Source of the DNA: Bacillota bacterium
GTDB lineage: Bacteria > Bacteroidota > Bacteroidia > Bacteroidales > Bacteroidaceae
NCBI GenBank assembly: GCA_023664625.1
Contig: JAMPFD010000012.1
Location: 21,291 to 85,290 of the forward strand
Direction of reading: 5' to 3'
Length of the DNA stretch: 64,000 bases
Below the pieces are notes generated by a model. It made no database searches. It was given only the letters and a program-made list of their open reading frames with translations, and was not told where the DNA came from. Position numbers and translations under genes: made by a program. Positions 1 through 8,273 of this stretch are shown here, piece after piece (the stretch's first letter is position 1; the number at the start of each line of letters is the position of its first letter).

Positions 1-115
1 TTCCGAAAGTATCTTTGAATTTTCAAAAAGCATCCTTGTATTTTCCGAAAGTATCTTTGAATTTTCAAAAAGCATCCTTGTATTTTCCGAAAGTATCCGC
101 GTATTTTTCGGAAAA
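1..115. repeat. 21-bp repeat array, cut by the window edge
   Basis: Two 21-bp unit types alternate (A-B-A-B-A), so the true period is 42 bp. Units start at 20, 41, 62, 83 and about 104, with a partial unit at 1-19. Type A begins TTTTCCGAAAG and type B begins TTTTCAAAAAGC. The last unit decays into TTTTTCGGAAAAC. The array lies downstream of speB and probably continues to the left. The units resemble those at 53683-53957. I know of no named family for it. The repeat is directly visible; its function is unknown. Confidence 0.9.
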
Positions 116-544
116 CAAACGTTTGCAGGTCAAAGATGTGCTGTTTTTTCCGTAAAACCTTGAAATACGGGCGGCAATCCGGCGTTTTTCAGGGGGAAGC
201 CTGTTCTCGTGGCAGAAATTGTGTCAATAGGAGTTAAGAAGCCGTTTCGGCGTGTTAAAATCATCACCGCCGGCTGCGGAAAAGCTGTTTTCGCGTTCCG
301 GAACAGTGTTGATGTTTGTTAAAAAGCGGTTTTTTTGCGTGTTAAAAACCGTGTTGCGGAGTGTTAAGGAATTAGTTTTCTTTAATGTTTCCTCTCTTTC
401 TTTTCCTTTCTTCCGTCACCGGCGGCCTGTGGGCGTTCGCGTAGCCGGCGGCGGGGACGATGACGGCAGTGCGGCGGGGCTGTCCCTCGTCTCCGCCGTC
501 ATCGTTGTTTCTTCTTTCCCTTCCTTGGTCTCCTTGCCGTCGTG
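116..544. other. Non-coding stretch downstream of speB
   Basis: No gene could be supported here. The only structure seen is a hairpin with arms GACGATGACGGC (456-467) and GCCGTCATCGTT (495-506). It is followed on the plus strand by a pyrimidine-rich run and has no T-run on the speB side, so it is not a convincing speB terminator. Confidence 0.5.
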
Positions 545-1489
545 TCAGCGCGGGAGGCTCAGGAGAAATTCCCTCAGGAGCTTGCATGCGGCGGCCGTGG
601 AGGCTCCCGAGGCGTCGAGGTTCGGCGCCAGTTCGTTGATGTCCGCCCCTACGATGTTGCAGTTGCTGCATACGGCGTGGACGGCACGGCGGAGCTCGTC
701 GAAGGTGACGCCTCCGGCTTCGGGAGTGCCTGTTCCGGGGAACGCGGAGGGGTCGAGGACGTCGAGATCAATGGTGAAGTAGACGGGAGTGCCGGCGGGT
801 AGTGTGCGGATGGCGTTTTTTTCCTTGCACGGTGCACCGTCCGGGCGGCAGAGTGTGTTGTTTTTTTGTACAAGCAGTCCTATGTCCTTGAGGGAGAAGG
901 GGTGGAGGTCGGTGTGTCCGGCGCGTGCGAACTGCCATTCGGCGCGTTCTCCCGAGCGTATGCCGAACTGGTGGATGCGTCCGTCTCCGATGATGTCGTG
1001 GCAGCGGCGTATGACGCAGGCGTGGGAGAGGCGTACGCCGAGGTAGTCGTCGCGCAGGTCGGCGTGGGCGTCGAGATGTATGATGTGCACGTCAGGGTGG
1101 CGTTTCGCCACTTCGCGGAAGGCTCCGAGCGTGACGAGGTGTTCTCCGCCGAGCATCAGCGGCATTTTTCCGTCGTCGAGAATCTCCGCCGTGTGGCGCG
1201 AGATGGCTTCGAGTGCCGCTTCCGCCTGGCCCATCGGGAGTTCCAGGTCGCCGGAGTCGAAGACGGCGATGCCGTCGTGTTCCCCTCTGTCGTCAGGATC
1301 GGCGAGGTCGCGGTCAAGGTAGGGCGAATAGGTCTCGATGCCGTAGCTTTCGTGGCGCATGGCGGCGGAGCCGAAGCGTGCGCCGGGGCGGTAGCTCGTG
1401 GTGCTGTCGAACGGTGCGCCGAAGAGCACGACTCTTGCCTCTTCGTAGGGCGCGTCGCAGCCGATGAATGTCTCTATGTTCTGTTTCAT
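545..1489 (-). CDS. speB: Agmatinase / ureohydrolase family protein
   Basis: This 314-aa protein should hydrolyse agmatine to putrescine and urea in the cytoplasm with a binuclear Mn centre. All ureohydrolase metal motifs are visible: GGEH (about 114-117), DAHAD (140-144), SHA (155-157) and DLDVLDPS (241-248), followed by GTGTPEAGG. The length is normal for the family. Family members also include arginases and guanidinobutyrases, so the substrate is inferred from overall resemblance to SpeB. The gene sits 124 bp downstream of the nucleoside kinase on the same strand and may be cotranscribed with it. Confidence 0.88.
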   Translation of the reverse strand: MKQNIETFIGCDAPYEEARVVLFGAPFDSTTSYRPGARFGSAAMRHESYGIETYSPYLDRDLADPDDRGEHDGIAVFDSGDLELPMGQAEAALEAISRHTAEILDDGKMPLMLGGEHLVTLGAFREVAKRHPDVHIIHLDAHADLRDDYLGVRLSHACVIRRCHDIIGDGRIHQFGIRSGERAEWQFARAGHTDLHPFSLKDIGLLVQKNNTLCRPDGAPCKEKNAIRTLPAGTPVYFTIDLDVLDPSAFPGTGTPEAGGVTFDELRRAVHAVCSNCNIVGADINELAPNLDASGASTAAACKLLREFLLSLPR

Positions 1490-1613
1490 GGTTGTTCTTG
1501 TCTGTTATGCGGGGCTTGCTGCGGGACTCCCTGTCCGTTGCCGTGCTGCGGGGAGGCCGCGCCCTGCGGATTGCGTTGCTTTTTCAGGGGAAGTTGCCGG
1601 GCGGAGGGGATTC

Positions 1614-3311
1614 TCAGTAGGTGAACGACGAGCCGCCGACGAACTCGCGCATGATTGACGTCGGCGGGATTTCCTTGTCGGAGACAGGTGTGAAATAGTG
1701 TATGAATTTCAGGAGCCTGTGCGCCTCGGCGTACTCGGGGCAGTTCTTCGGGACGGAGCGGAGGATCGGCTCGGCGTGGTTGCGGAGGATGGCGAACTCG
1801 ATGTTCAGCGCGGAGTTGAACATGACGTCGGCGTTCTCCTGGAAAGGGAATATCCATTTCTCTTCCGCGGCGCAGACGTTAGGCCACTGCCGTATTGTCT
1901 CGCGGGCGGAGAACGCTCCCTTGTTGTAGTCGCGGATGATGCGGCGCAGGAGCCGGTTGTCGCGTGTCGGAATCCAGTTGTGGTCGTCGAGGGAGACGTT
2001 GGTGAGGGCGGAAGTGTAGATTTTGTACTTGTTGCTCTCGCGGATGTTTTCCGTCAGACGTGGGTTCAGGGCGTGTATGCCCTCGATGATGAGGATATGC
2101 TTGTCCTTTATGCGCAGTTTCTTTCCGTTCCATTCGCGCATGCCGGTCGTGAAGTTGTATTCAGGGACCTCGACGTCCTTTCCTTCGAGCAGCTGTGAGA
2201 GATGGTCGCCGAGGAGCCTGTGGTCGACGGTCTCGAAGTTGTCGAAGTCATACTGGCCGTCGGGGAGCAGGGGAGTGTCCGTGCGGTTGACGAAATAGTC
2301 GTCCGTGGAGAACGATATGGGCCTGAGGCCGCAGGCGAGCAGCTGTATGGAGAGGCGTTTGCAGAACGTTGTCTTGCCCGAGCTGGAGGGGCCGGTGATG
2401 AGTACGACTTTCAGGTCCTGCTCCCTGTACCGGCGGTCTATTTCCTCGGCAATCTTGACAATCTTCTTCTCCTGCAGGGCCTCGGACACCTGTATCAGCT
2501 CCGTCGCCCGCCCGTTCCGGCACGCCTTGTTCACGTCGCCGGCGTTGGACAGGTGCATGATGACGTTCCAGCGGACCTGTTCCTTGTAGACGTCGAACGT
2601 CATGGGCTGCGGCGTCATCTCCGCAAGCCTTTCCGGATTGTCCTTGTCAGGGACTCTCAGGAGCATTCCCTCGCCGTACGGCTCGAGTCCGAAGACTTTC
2701 AGATAGCCTGCCGAGGGAACGAGTGCGCCGTAATAGTAGTCGACGGTGTCGCCGAGGGTGTAGTAGTCGGTATAGACCTTCTCGGAAGTCTCGAGAAGGC
2801 GCACCTTGTCGGTGAATCCGCGTTCCTTGAAGATGCGGATGGCTTCCTCCGTCGGTGCCTCGTTGCGGCGGAAGGGCATGTCAAGGCTTATTATCTCCTG
2901 CATGCGGCGGCGCACTCTCTCAACCTCCTCGACGGTAAGTCCGCGCTTGTTCTCCGGACTTTTTGCCGTGATGTTCTTGAAATTTCTAACGAAGTTGCAG
3001 TAGTATCCGCGCGAGAGCGGGTGCTCGATGAACAGCTTGCAGCCCGGGAAGACGTCCTGCGCCGCCTTGTAGAGCACGAAGCACAGGGAGCGGATGTAGG
3101 CGCGCATGCCGCTCGGGTTGCAGATGTCCAGAAACTCCACGTCACGGTTCTGCCAGAGCCTGAACTTCAGTCCCTGCGAAGTGTTGTTGACCTTGGCGGA
3201 GACGGCGGGATGCTTGAAGTCGAGTCCGAATTCGGGGAAAATCTCGAGCAGGGAGCTGCCCTCGGGGAAGCTCTTTGTCTGATTGTTGTTGGTACAGCGT
3301 ATTTGCAGCAT
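1614..3311 (-). CDS. Uridine kinase-like nucleoside kinase with TGS/ThrRS-like N-terminus
   Basis: A 565-aa cytosolic protein. The N-terminal 60 residues look like a TGS domain. Residues about 60-290 resemble the editing/second domain of threonyl-tRNA synthetase. A phosphoribulokinase/uridine-kinase ATPase follows, with P-loop GPSSSGKT at about 307-314 and the STDDYF substrate motif near 335-340. This architecture is usual in Bacteroidota and Firmicutes proteins annotated as nucleoside kinase. The exact substrate is not known to me. A divergent promoter pair separates it from the YfhO gene. Confidence 0.82.
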   Translation of the reverse strand: MLQIRCTNNNQTKSFPEGSSLLEIFPEFGLDFKHPAVSAKVNNTSQGLKFRLWQNRDVEFLDICNPSGMRAYIRSLCFVLYKAAQDVFPGCKLFIEHPLSRGYYCNFVRNFKNITAKSPENKRGLTVEEVERVRRRMQEIISLDMPFRRNEAPTEEAIRIFKERGFTDKVRLLETSEKVYTDYYTLGDTVDYYYGALVPSAGYLKVFGLEPYGEGMLLRVPDKDNPERLAEMTPQPMTFDVYKEQVRWNVIMHLSNAGDVNKACRNGRATELIQVSEALQEKKIVKIAEEIDRRYREQDLKVVLITGPSSSGKTTFCKRLSIQLLACGLRPISFSTDDYFVNRTDTPLLPDGQYDFDNFETVDHRLLGDHLSQLLEGKDVEVPEYNFTTGMREWNGKKLRIKDKHILIIEGIHALNPRLTENIRESNKYKIYTSALTNVSLDDHNWIPTRDNRLLRRIIRDYNKGAFSARETIRQWPNVCAAEEKWIFPFQENADVMFNSALNIEFAILRNHAEPILRSVPKNCPEYAEAHRLLKFIHYFTPVSDKEIPPTSIMREFVGGSSFTY

Positions 3312-3342
3312 TTCTTTTTTGTGGCTAAGGTAATATTTTATG

Positions 3343-3350
3343 CAAAGTTA
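3343..3350 (-). promoter_or_regulatory. Promoter -7 box for the nucleoside kinase
   Basis: Reading the minus strand gives TAACTTTG, a match to the Bacteroidota sigma-ABfr -7 consensus TAnnTTTG, 32 bp upstream of the start codon. It is back to back with the plus-strand box at 3373-3380. Confidence 0.6.
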
Positions 3351-3372
3351 CAAATAATTCCGAAATATTTTG

Positions 3373-3380
3373 TAATTTTG
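3373..3380 (+). promoter_or_regulatory. Promoter -7 box for the YfhO gene
   Basis: TAATTTTG matches the TAnnTTTG consensus 28 bp upstream of the ATG at 3409. An AAGGAG ribosome-binding site lies at about 3399-3404. Confidence 0.6.
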
Positions 3381-3408
3381 CAACAAATTTATATAAATAA
3401 GGAGAAAA

Positions 3409-5904
3409 ATGACACAGTTAATCAAGCGGCATCTGCCGGACATTTTCGTCGTTCTGGCGTTTGTCGTCATATCGTTTGCCTATTTTTTCCCTGCCGACAC
3501 CGAGGGCAGGATACTTTACCGCCACGACTCCTCAGCGGGCCGCGGCGCGGGAATGGAAGTCTCGGCGTACCGTGAGAGGACAGGCGAGGTCTCGCGCTGG
3601 ACGAACTCCGTGTTCTCCGGCATGCCGACCTATCAGTCGGCGCCTTCGTATGACAGCCAGAAGCCGCTGAACATCGTCACCGGCGCGTTCCATCTCTGGC
3701 TTCCGGAAAACGTCTGGTACCTTTTCGCGTACCTTTTCGGTTTCTTCATAATGCTCCGCGCCTTTGACTTCAAATGGTATCTTGCGGCACTCGGCTCCGT
3801 CATCTGGGCGTTCTCCAGCTATTTCCTCATAATCATTGCCGCCGGCCATATATGGAAAGTCATGGCACTGGCGTACCTGCCTCCGATGATAGGCGGCGTG
3901 GCTCTGGCCTACAGGGGAAAGTACCTGTGGGGGTTCCTCGTCACGGCTGTCTTCGCCGGGATGGAGGTGCTGGCGAATCATGTGCAGATGACGTATTATT
4001 ACTGCTTCATCATTTTCTTCATGGTCATCGCCTATTTCGCCGAGGCAGTGAGGGAGAAGCAGCTTCTCCGCTTTGCGAAAGCCTCCGCCACATGTGCCTG
4101 CGCCGCCCTTGTCGGCATACTCATGAATGCATCGAACCTCTATCATACCTGGGAATACCAGAACGAGTCGATGCGCGGGAAGAGCGAACTTGTGAAGGAA
4201 AACAGCGCGAACCAGACTTCCTCCGGTCTTGACCGTGACTACATAACGCAGTGGAGCTACGGAATAGACGAGACCTGGACCCTGCTTGTCCCAAACACCA
4301 AGGGCGGCTCGTCAATGGAAGCCATAGCGTCGGACGAGGTGGCCATGGCTCATGCGGACAACGACTATGCAGGCATATACCAGCAGATGGGGCAGTACTG
4401 GGGAGAGCAGCCGGGCACGTCCGGCCCCGTTTATGTCGGCGCGTTCGTGCTCATGCTCTTCATTCTCGGCCTGATGGTCGTGAAAGGTCCAATGAAATGG
4501 GCACTTCTCGCTGCCACGGTACTCTCCGTACTCCTTTCGTGGGGCAGGAATTTCATGCCGCTTACGGATTTCTTCATAGACTATGTGCCCATGTACGCCA
4601 AGTTCCGTACCGTGGCGTCCATACTTGTCATTGCCGAGTTCACCATCCCTCTCCTTGCCGTCATGGCACTGGCGAAAGTCGTCGGCATGCCGAAGGCGGA
4701 GAAAGGGAATGACAGGATGATGAAGCAAATAGGCATCAGCTACGCGCTGACGGCAGGCATCTGTCTCCTCTTTGCCCTCATGCCGGCACTGTTCTTCTCG
4801 GACTTCGTCTCCCGGAACGAGCTGATGATGCTCGGACAGATTCCGCAGGAACAGCTTAATCCTCTGCTTGCCAATTTGCGTGAAATGCGCCAGGCGGTGT
4901 TCTCCGCCGACTGCTGGCGTTCCTTCTGGATAATCACGGCAGGCATGGCGTTGCTCGTGGCGATGCGGATGCACAAGCTGAAGCCGGTCCATGCCGTGAC
5001 GGCGATGACTGTTCTCTGTCTCTTCGACCTGTGGCAGGTTGACAAACGCTACCTTAACGACGGCATGTTCGTCAATGCAGAGCAGCGCACGGCTCCGCAG
5101 CCGATGACGCAGACGGACATGGAGATACTGAAAGACAAGTCGCTTGACTACCGCGTGCTCAATCTTGCATCCAACACGTTCAACGAGAACGAGACAAGCT
5201 ACTACCATAAGTCCATAGGAGGATACCACGCCGCAAAGCTGCGCCGCTATCAGGAACTCATCGAAAGATACATCTCGCCGGAGATGCAGAAGACGATGTC
5301 CGCCATCGTTGAGGCTCAAGGCGACATGTCCCTGTTCGGCAAGGATGTCTGTCCTGTGCTCAACATGCTTAACACCAAATATTTCATCCTCCCGCTTCAA
5401 GGCGGCGAGACCATGCCTGTCCTGAATCCGAACGCCAACGGCAACGCATGGTACGTCGACAATGTCATCTACGCCGACAATGCCAATCAGGAACTTGACG
5501 GTATGGCACGGCTTGACCTCCGCCGTCAGGCGATAGCCGACAGGAAGTTCGAAAAGCATCTCTCTCAGTCCGTGAAGCAGGACTCGGCGGCCGTAGTGAC
5601 GATGACGAAATACGCTCCGAACCATCTGGAATATGAGGCAGAGTCCGCCCGGGGCGGTGTGATAGTCTTCTCGGAGATATATTATCCCGGATGGACCTGC
5701 ACCGTTGACGGCCGCCCGGCGGAGATAGGCCGCGTGAACTATGTCCTGCGTGCCGTGAATGTCAAGGCAGGAAAGCACACGGTTGTGCTGGATTTCCATC
5801 CTCAGACGGTGAAGACGACGGAGACTGTGGCGTATGCCGCCTTCGGACTTCTTGTTCTTTGCCTTATCGTTATCATAGGACTTTATTACAGGCGTCGCAA
5901 ATGA
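3409..5904 (+). CDS. YfhO family membrane protein
   Basis: This 831-aa integral membrane protein has many hydrophobic segments in the first 530 residues, then a long soluble stretch, and one last transmembrane helix near the C-terminus followed by YYRRRK. The extracytoplasmic part ends in a beta-rich domain with a GWTCTVDG-type motif (about 763-770), as in YfhO proteins. YfhO belongs to the GT-C-like fold and in Gram-positive bacteria is linked to glycosylation of surface polymers. Its role in Bacteroidota is not established. An ATG overlaps its stop codon, coupling it to the small ORF that follows. Confidence 0.85.
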   Translation: MTQLIKRHLPDIFVVLAFVVISFAYFFPADTEGRILYRHDSSAGRGAGMEVSAYRERTGEVSRWTNSVFSGMPTYQSAPSYDSQKPLNIVTGAFHLWLPENVWYLFAYLFGFFIMLRAFDFKWYLAALGSVIWAFSSYFLIIIAAGHIWKVMALAYLPPMIGGVALAYRGKYLWGFLVTAVFAGMEVLANHVQMTYYYCFIIFFMVIAYFAEAVREKQLLRFAKASATCACAALVGILMNASNLYHTWEYQNESMRGKSELVKENSANQTSSGLDRDYITQWSYGIDETWTLLVPNTKGGSSMEAIASDEVAMAHADNDYAGIYQQMGQYWGEQPGTSGPVYVGAFVLMLFILGLMVVKGPMKWALLAATVLSVLLSWGRNFMPLTDFFIDYVPMYAKFRTVASILVIAEFTIPLLAVMALAKVVGMPKAEKGNDRMMKQIGISYALTAGICLLFALMPALFFSDFVSRNELMMLGQIPQEQLNPLLANLREMRQAVFSADCWRSFWIITAGMALLVAMRMHKLKPVHAVTAMTVLCLFDLWQVDKRYLNDGMFVNAEQRTAPQPMTQTDMEILKDKSLDYRVLNLASNTFNENETSYYHKSIGGYHAAKLRRYQELIERYISPEMQKTMSAIVEAQGDMSLFGKDVCPVLNMLNTKYFILPLQGGETMPVLNPNANGNAWYVDNVIYADNANQELDGMARLDLRRQAIADRKFEKHLSQSVKQDSAAVVTMTKYAPNHLEYEAESARGGVIVFSEIYYPGWTCTVDGRPAEIGRVNYVLRAVNVKAGKHTVVLDFHPQTVKTTETVAYAAFGLLVLCLIVIIGLYYRRRK

Positions 5905-6041
5905 ATTTTGAAAGAAGGAATGAAGAGTACCGCCGCGAGGAAGTGCTCAAGAACATAGAGCTTGCCCTTGCGAAACTCTCCCTGAGCGAGCTTGAGGCGA
6001 TAGAGTATGACCTGATAACCAAAGGCTATATGGACAGCTGA
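5901..6041 (+). CDS. Small coupled ORF, 46 aa, unknown
   Basis: The ATG at 5901 overlaps the YfhO stop (ATGA), so translational coupling is likely. The 46-residue product is highly charged and probably helical, with the pattern ERRNEEYRREE and then KLSLSELEAIEYDLITKGY. It has no signal peptide or membrane segment. I do not recognise the family. The overlap, codon composition like that of its neighbours and a clean stop support a real gene. It could instead be a fortuitous reading frame. Confidence 0.5.
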   Translation: MNFERRNEEYRREEVLKNIELALAKLSLSELEAIEYDLITKGYMDS

Positions 6042-6151
6042 TGACGGCGGAGGCCTGCTCATGGCGGCCGGAGGCACCGGCAGGGCGTTATTGTCCCTGT
6101 AAGGAAACCGCTGACATGCAGGTGAATACTTCCGGCGGCACATGGCGTATG

Positions 6152-6224
6152 ACAAAAGGTTACGGTTTGCTATGTAAAAGGTGACCTTTCATACCATAAA
6201 AGGTAACCTTCCGCCATGCAACCC
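6152..6224. repeat. 22-bp phased GGTAACC-type palindrome boxes, cluster 1
   Basis: Three AAAAGGT-led boxes (GGTTACGG, GGTGACC, GGTAACC) start at 6158, 6180 and 6202 in the gap between the YfhO operon and purU. Their spacing is exactly 22 bp. The core AAAGGTGACCTTT is a near-perfect palindrome. The same signature recurs at 19656, 45620 and 63670. The surrounding 6042-6345 holds no gene. Confidence 0.8.
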
Positions 6225-6345
6225 TTTTCCTTTTGCAGCATTCGTTGACGGCCCGCCGGCCCGCGTCCATGCTTCAAGGGCTTGGAAACATAATACGGAG
6301 GATTCAATCAGGATTAATTTTACACGGTAAAACAAGAAGCGACAA

Positions 6346-7209
6346 ATGCAACAGACAGCAATTCTATTACTTCACTGCCCGGACAAGCTGGGCATTATCA
6401 CGGAGATAACAAAGTTTATCACAGACAACAACGGCAACATCGTCTATCTTGACCAATATGTCGATAAGGTGGACGGCCGCTTCTTCATGCGTGTCGAATG
6501 GGAACTTGAGAAATTTGCCATTCCGGCAGAGAAACTTTCGGAATATATCGATACGCTCTACGGACAGCGTTACAATATGCAGTTCCAGATATACTTCAAC
6601 TACGAGAAGCCGCGCATGGCATTGTTCGTCAGCAAGATGTCCCACTGCCTCTATGACCTGCTCGCACGCTATAAGGCCGGTGAACTGGACGTGGAAATTC
6701 CCTGCATAGTCTCCAACCACGAAGACCTGCGCTATGTGGCGGAGCAGTTCGACATACCGTACTACGTATGGTCAATCAAGAAAGACTGGTCCAACAAGCA
6801 GGAAGTGGAACGCGAGGAGATGAACCTCATGAAGGAAAAGGGAATCACTTTCATCGTGCTTGCCCGCTACATGCAGATCATCTCCGAGGAGATGATACAG
6901 CAGTATCCTAACAAGATTATCAACATACACCACTCGTTCCTGCCGGCGTTTATCGGCGCGAGGCCGTACCATCAGGCCTACCGGCGCGGCGTGAAGATAA
7001 TCGGTGCCACGAGCCACTATGTCACGTCGGAACTTGACGCAGGCCCTATCATAGAGCAGGATGTCGTGCGCATCACGCATAAGGACACTCCCGAGACCCT
7101 CGTCCTGAAAGGCAAGGACCTGGAGAAGATAGTCCTCGCACGTGCTGTGAAGAAGCATATCGAACGCAAGATCCTCACCTGCCACAACAAGACTATAATC
7201 TTCAGCTGA
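6346..7209 (+). CDS. purU: Formyltetrahydrofolate deformylase
   Basis: The 287-aa enzyme hydrolyses 10-formyl-THF to formate and THF, balancing one-carbon pools and feeding PurT-type purine synthesis. An N-terminal ACT domain (about 1-85, starting TAILLLHCPDKLGII) precedes the formyltransferase domain. The catalytic segment NIHHSFLPAF is at 193-202 and the conserved aspartate lies in ELDAGPI near 231. The length is typical. It appears monocistronic, as the next gene has its own promoter. Confidence 0.93.
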   Translation: MQQTAILLLHCPDKLGIITEITKFITDNNGNIVYLDQYVDKVDGRFFMRVEWELEKFAIPAEKLSEYIDTLYGQRYNMQFQIYFNYEKPRMALFVSKMSHCLYDLLARYKAGELDVEIPCIVSNHEDLRYVAEQFDIPYYVWSIKKDWSNKQEVEREEMNLMKEKGITFIVLARYMQIISEEMIQQYPNKIINIHHSFLPAFIGARPYHQAYRRGVKIIGATSHYVTSELDAGPIIEQDVVRITHKDTPETLVLKGKDLEKIVLARAVKKHIERKILTCHNKTIIFS

Positions 7210-7322
7210 CAAGACCTGCCGCCGTATGCGGCGTTTTGCGGCAGGGAACACGGGCAGCAGGCGTGTATGTAAAGAAATCATAATTATTTTAATTCTGCTT
7301 CTTTATTCTTAATTAAAATTAT

Positions 7323-7330
7323 TAACTTTG
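7323..7330 (+). promoter_or_regulatory. Promoter -7 box upstream of the NrdJ-tail gene
   Basis: TAACTTTG lies 28 bp upstream of the ATG at 7359, after an AT-rich stretch. It probably drives the short run 7359-9515 or beyond. Confidence 0.55.
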
Positions 7331-7358
7331 CATTTACAACTATAACTTCTTAAGAACA

Positions 7359-7841
7359 ATGGAGAACAATACTGTGCAAGGCGGAAAGCATGTCGTGGAG
7401 GTGCGGCCCGAGGTTCTTGAGTGCGATGTCGTCCGTTTCCAGAACAATAAGGAAAAATGGGTGGCCTTCATCGGACTTCTCGACGGCCGTCCTTATGAGA
7501 TATTCACGGGCTTGCAGGATGACGAGGAAGGTATAGTGCTTCCCAAAAGTGTCGAGAGCGGGAAAATAATCAAGTGCATCAATGCCGACGGCACAAAGAG
7601 ATACGATTTCCAGTTTGAGAACAAGCGCGGCTACAAGACTACCGTGGAGGGACTTTCTGAGAAGTTCAATCCCGAATACTGGAACTATGCGAAGCTGATT
7701 TCCGGTGTGTTGCGTTACGGAATGCCGATAACGCATGTCGTGAAGCTCGTCTCGTCCATGGAGATGAACACTGACAGCATCAACAGCTGGGCTGCCGGTG
7801 TGGAGCGGGCATTGAAGAAATATATTCCTCAGGAAGACTGA
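7359..7841 (+). CDS. Stand-alone protein like the C-terminal region of class II ribonucleotide reductase (NrdJ)
   Basis: A 160-aa soluble protein. The run VRFQNNKEKWVAFIGLLDG, then PYEIFTGLQDDEEG and the segment ending EYWNYAKLISGVLRYG, is what I know from the C-terminal region of adenosylcobalamin-dependent ribonucleotide reductases of Bacteroidota. There it precedes a zinc ribbon. Here the domain stands alone and stops at ALKKYIPQED, with no cysteine pair and no catalytic domain in the window. It may be an accessory or regulatory subunit, or a gene fission product. The function is inference. Confidence 0.65.
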   Translation: MENNTVQGGKHVVEVRPEVLECDVVRFQNNKEKWVAFIGLLDGRPYEIFTGLQDDEEGIVLPKSVESGKIIKCINADGTKRYDFQFENKRGYKTTVEGLSEKFNPEYWNYAKLISGVLRYGMPITHVVKLVSSMEMNTDSINSWAAGVERALKKYIPQED

Positions 7842-7855
7842 CTTGACAGCGGAAA

Positions 7856-8224
7856 GTGAGAACATCGTCTTACATATATGTCGAAGGACTGCGCGTGCAT
7901 GCATATCACGGTGTGCTGGAGCAGGAGCGCAGGGTGGGGAATGACTACCTTATTAATATAAAGGTGGAGTACCCATGGTTGCAGGCGGCAAAGACTGATG
8001 ATGTCCGTGACACCCTGAACTATGCCGTTCTTGCAGAGATTGTCATGGAACAGATGGCTGTCCCCTCCGCGCTTCTTGAGCATGTGGCAGGCAGGATAGC
8101 GGAAAAGGTACGGGAAAGATTTCCAGAATGCACGTCAGTGGATCTGCGCATTACAAAGGTTGCCCCGCCGATGCCGTGCGATTGTGACGGTGCAGGAGTG
8201 AGGCTTGTGATTTCTGAAGACTGA
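7856..8224 (+). CDS. folB: Dihydroneopterin aldolase
   Basis: A 122-aa protein of the FolB/tunnel fold that cleaves 7,8-dihydroneopterin to 6-hydroxymethyl-dihydropterin in folate synthesis. YIYVEGLRVHAYHGVLEQER contains the conserved YHG(V)xxxE active-site segment, and TLNYAVL matches the family DYxxL-like segment. The best start is GTG at 7856, 14 bp after the preceding stop, with GCGGAAA just upstream as a weak ribosome-binding site. Confidence 0.85.
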   Translation: MRTSSYIYVEGLRVHAYHGVLEQERRVGNDYLINIKVEYPWLQAAKTDDVRDTLNYAVLAEIVMEQMAVPSALLEHVAGRIAEKVRERFPECTSVDLRITKVAPPMPCDCDGAGVRLVISED

Positions 8225-8273
8225 CAGGCAGGACTATTCCGCAAGAGGCAGTCAGAGAATTGTTGCGGCCGTC

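Noticed and set aside
2202..3575. Long plus-strand open frame (457 aa) opposite the nucleoside kinase
   Set aside because: It is the antisense shadow of a GC-rich real gene and crosses a divergent promoter region.
4312..5799. 495-aa minus-strand open frame opposite the YfhO gene
   Set aside because: Antisense shadow. His- and Arg-rich translation without domains, while the plus strand encodes a clear membrane protein.
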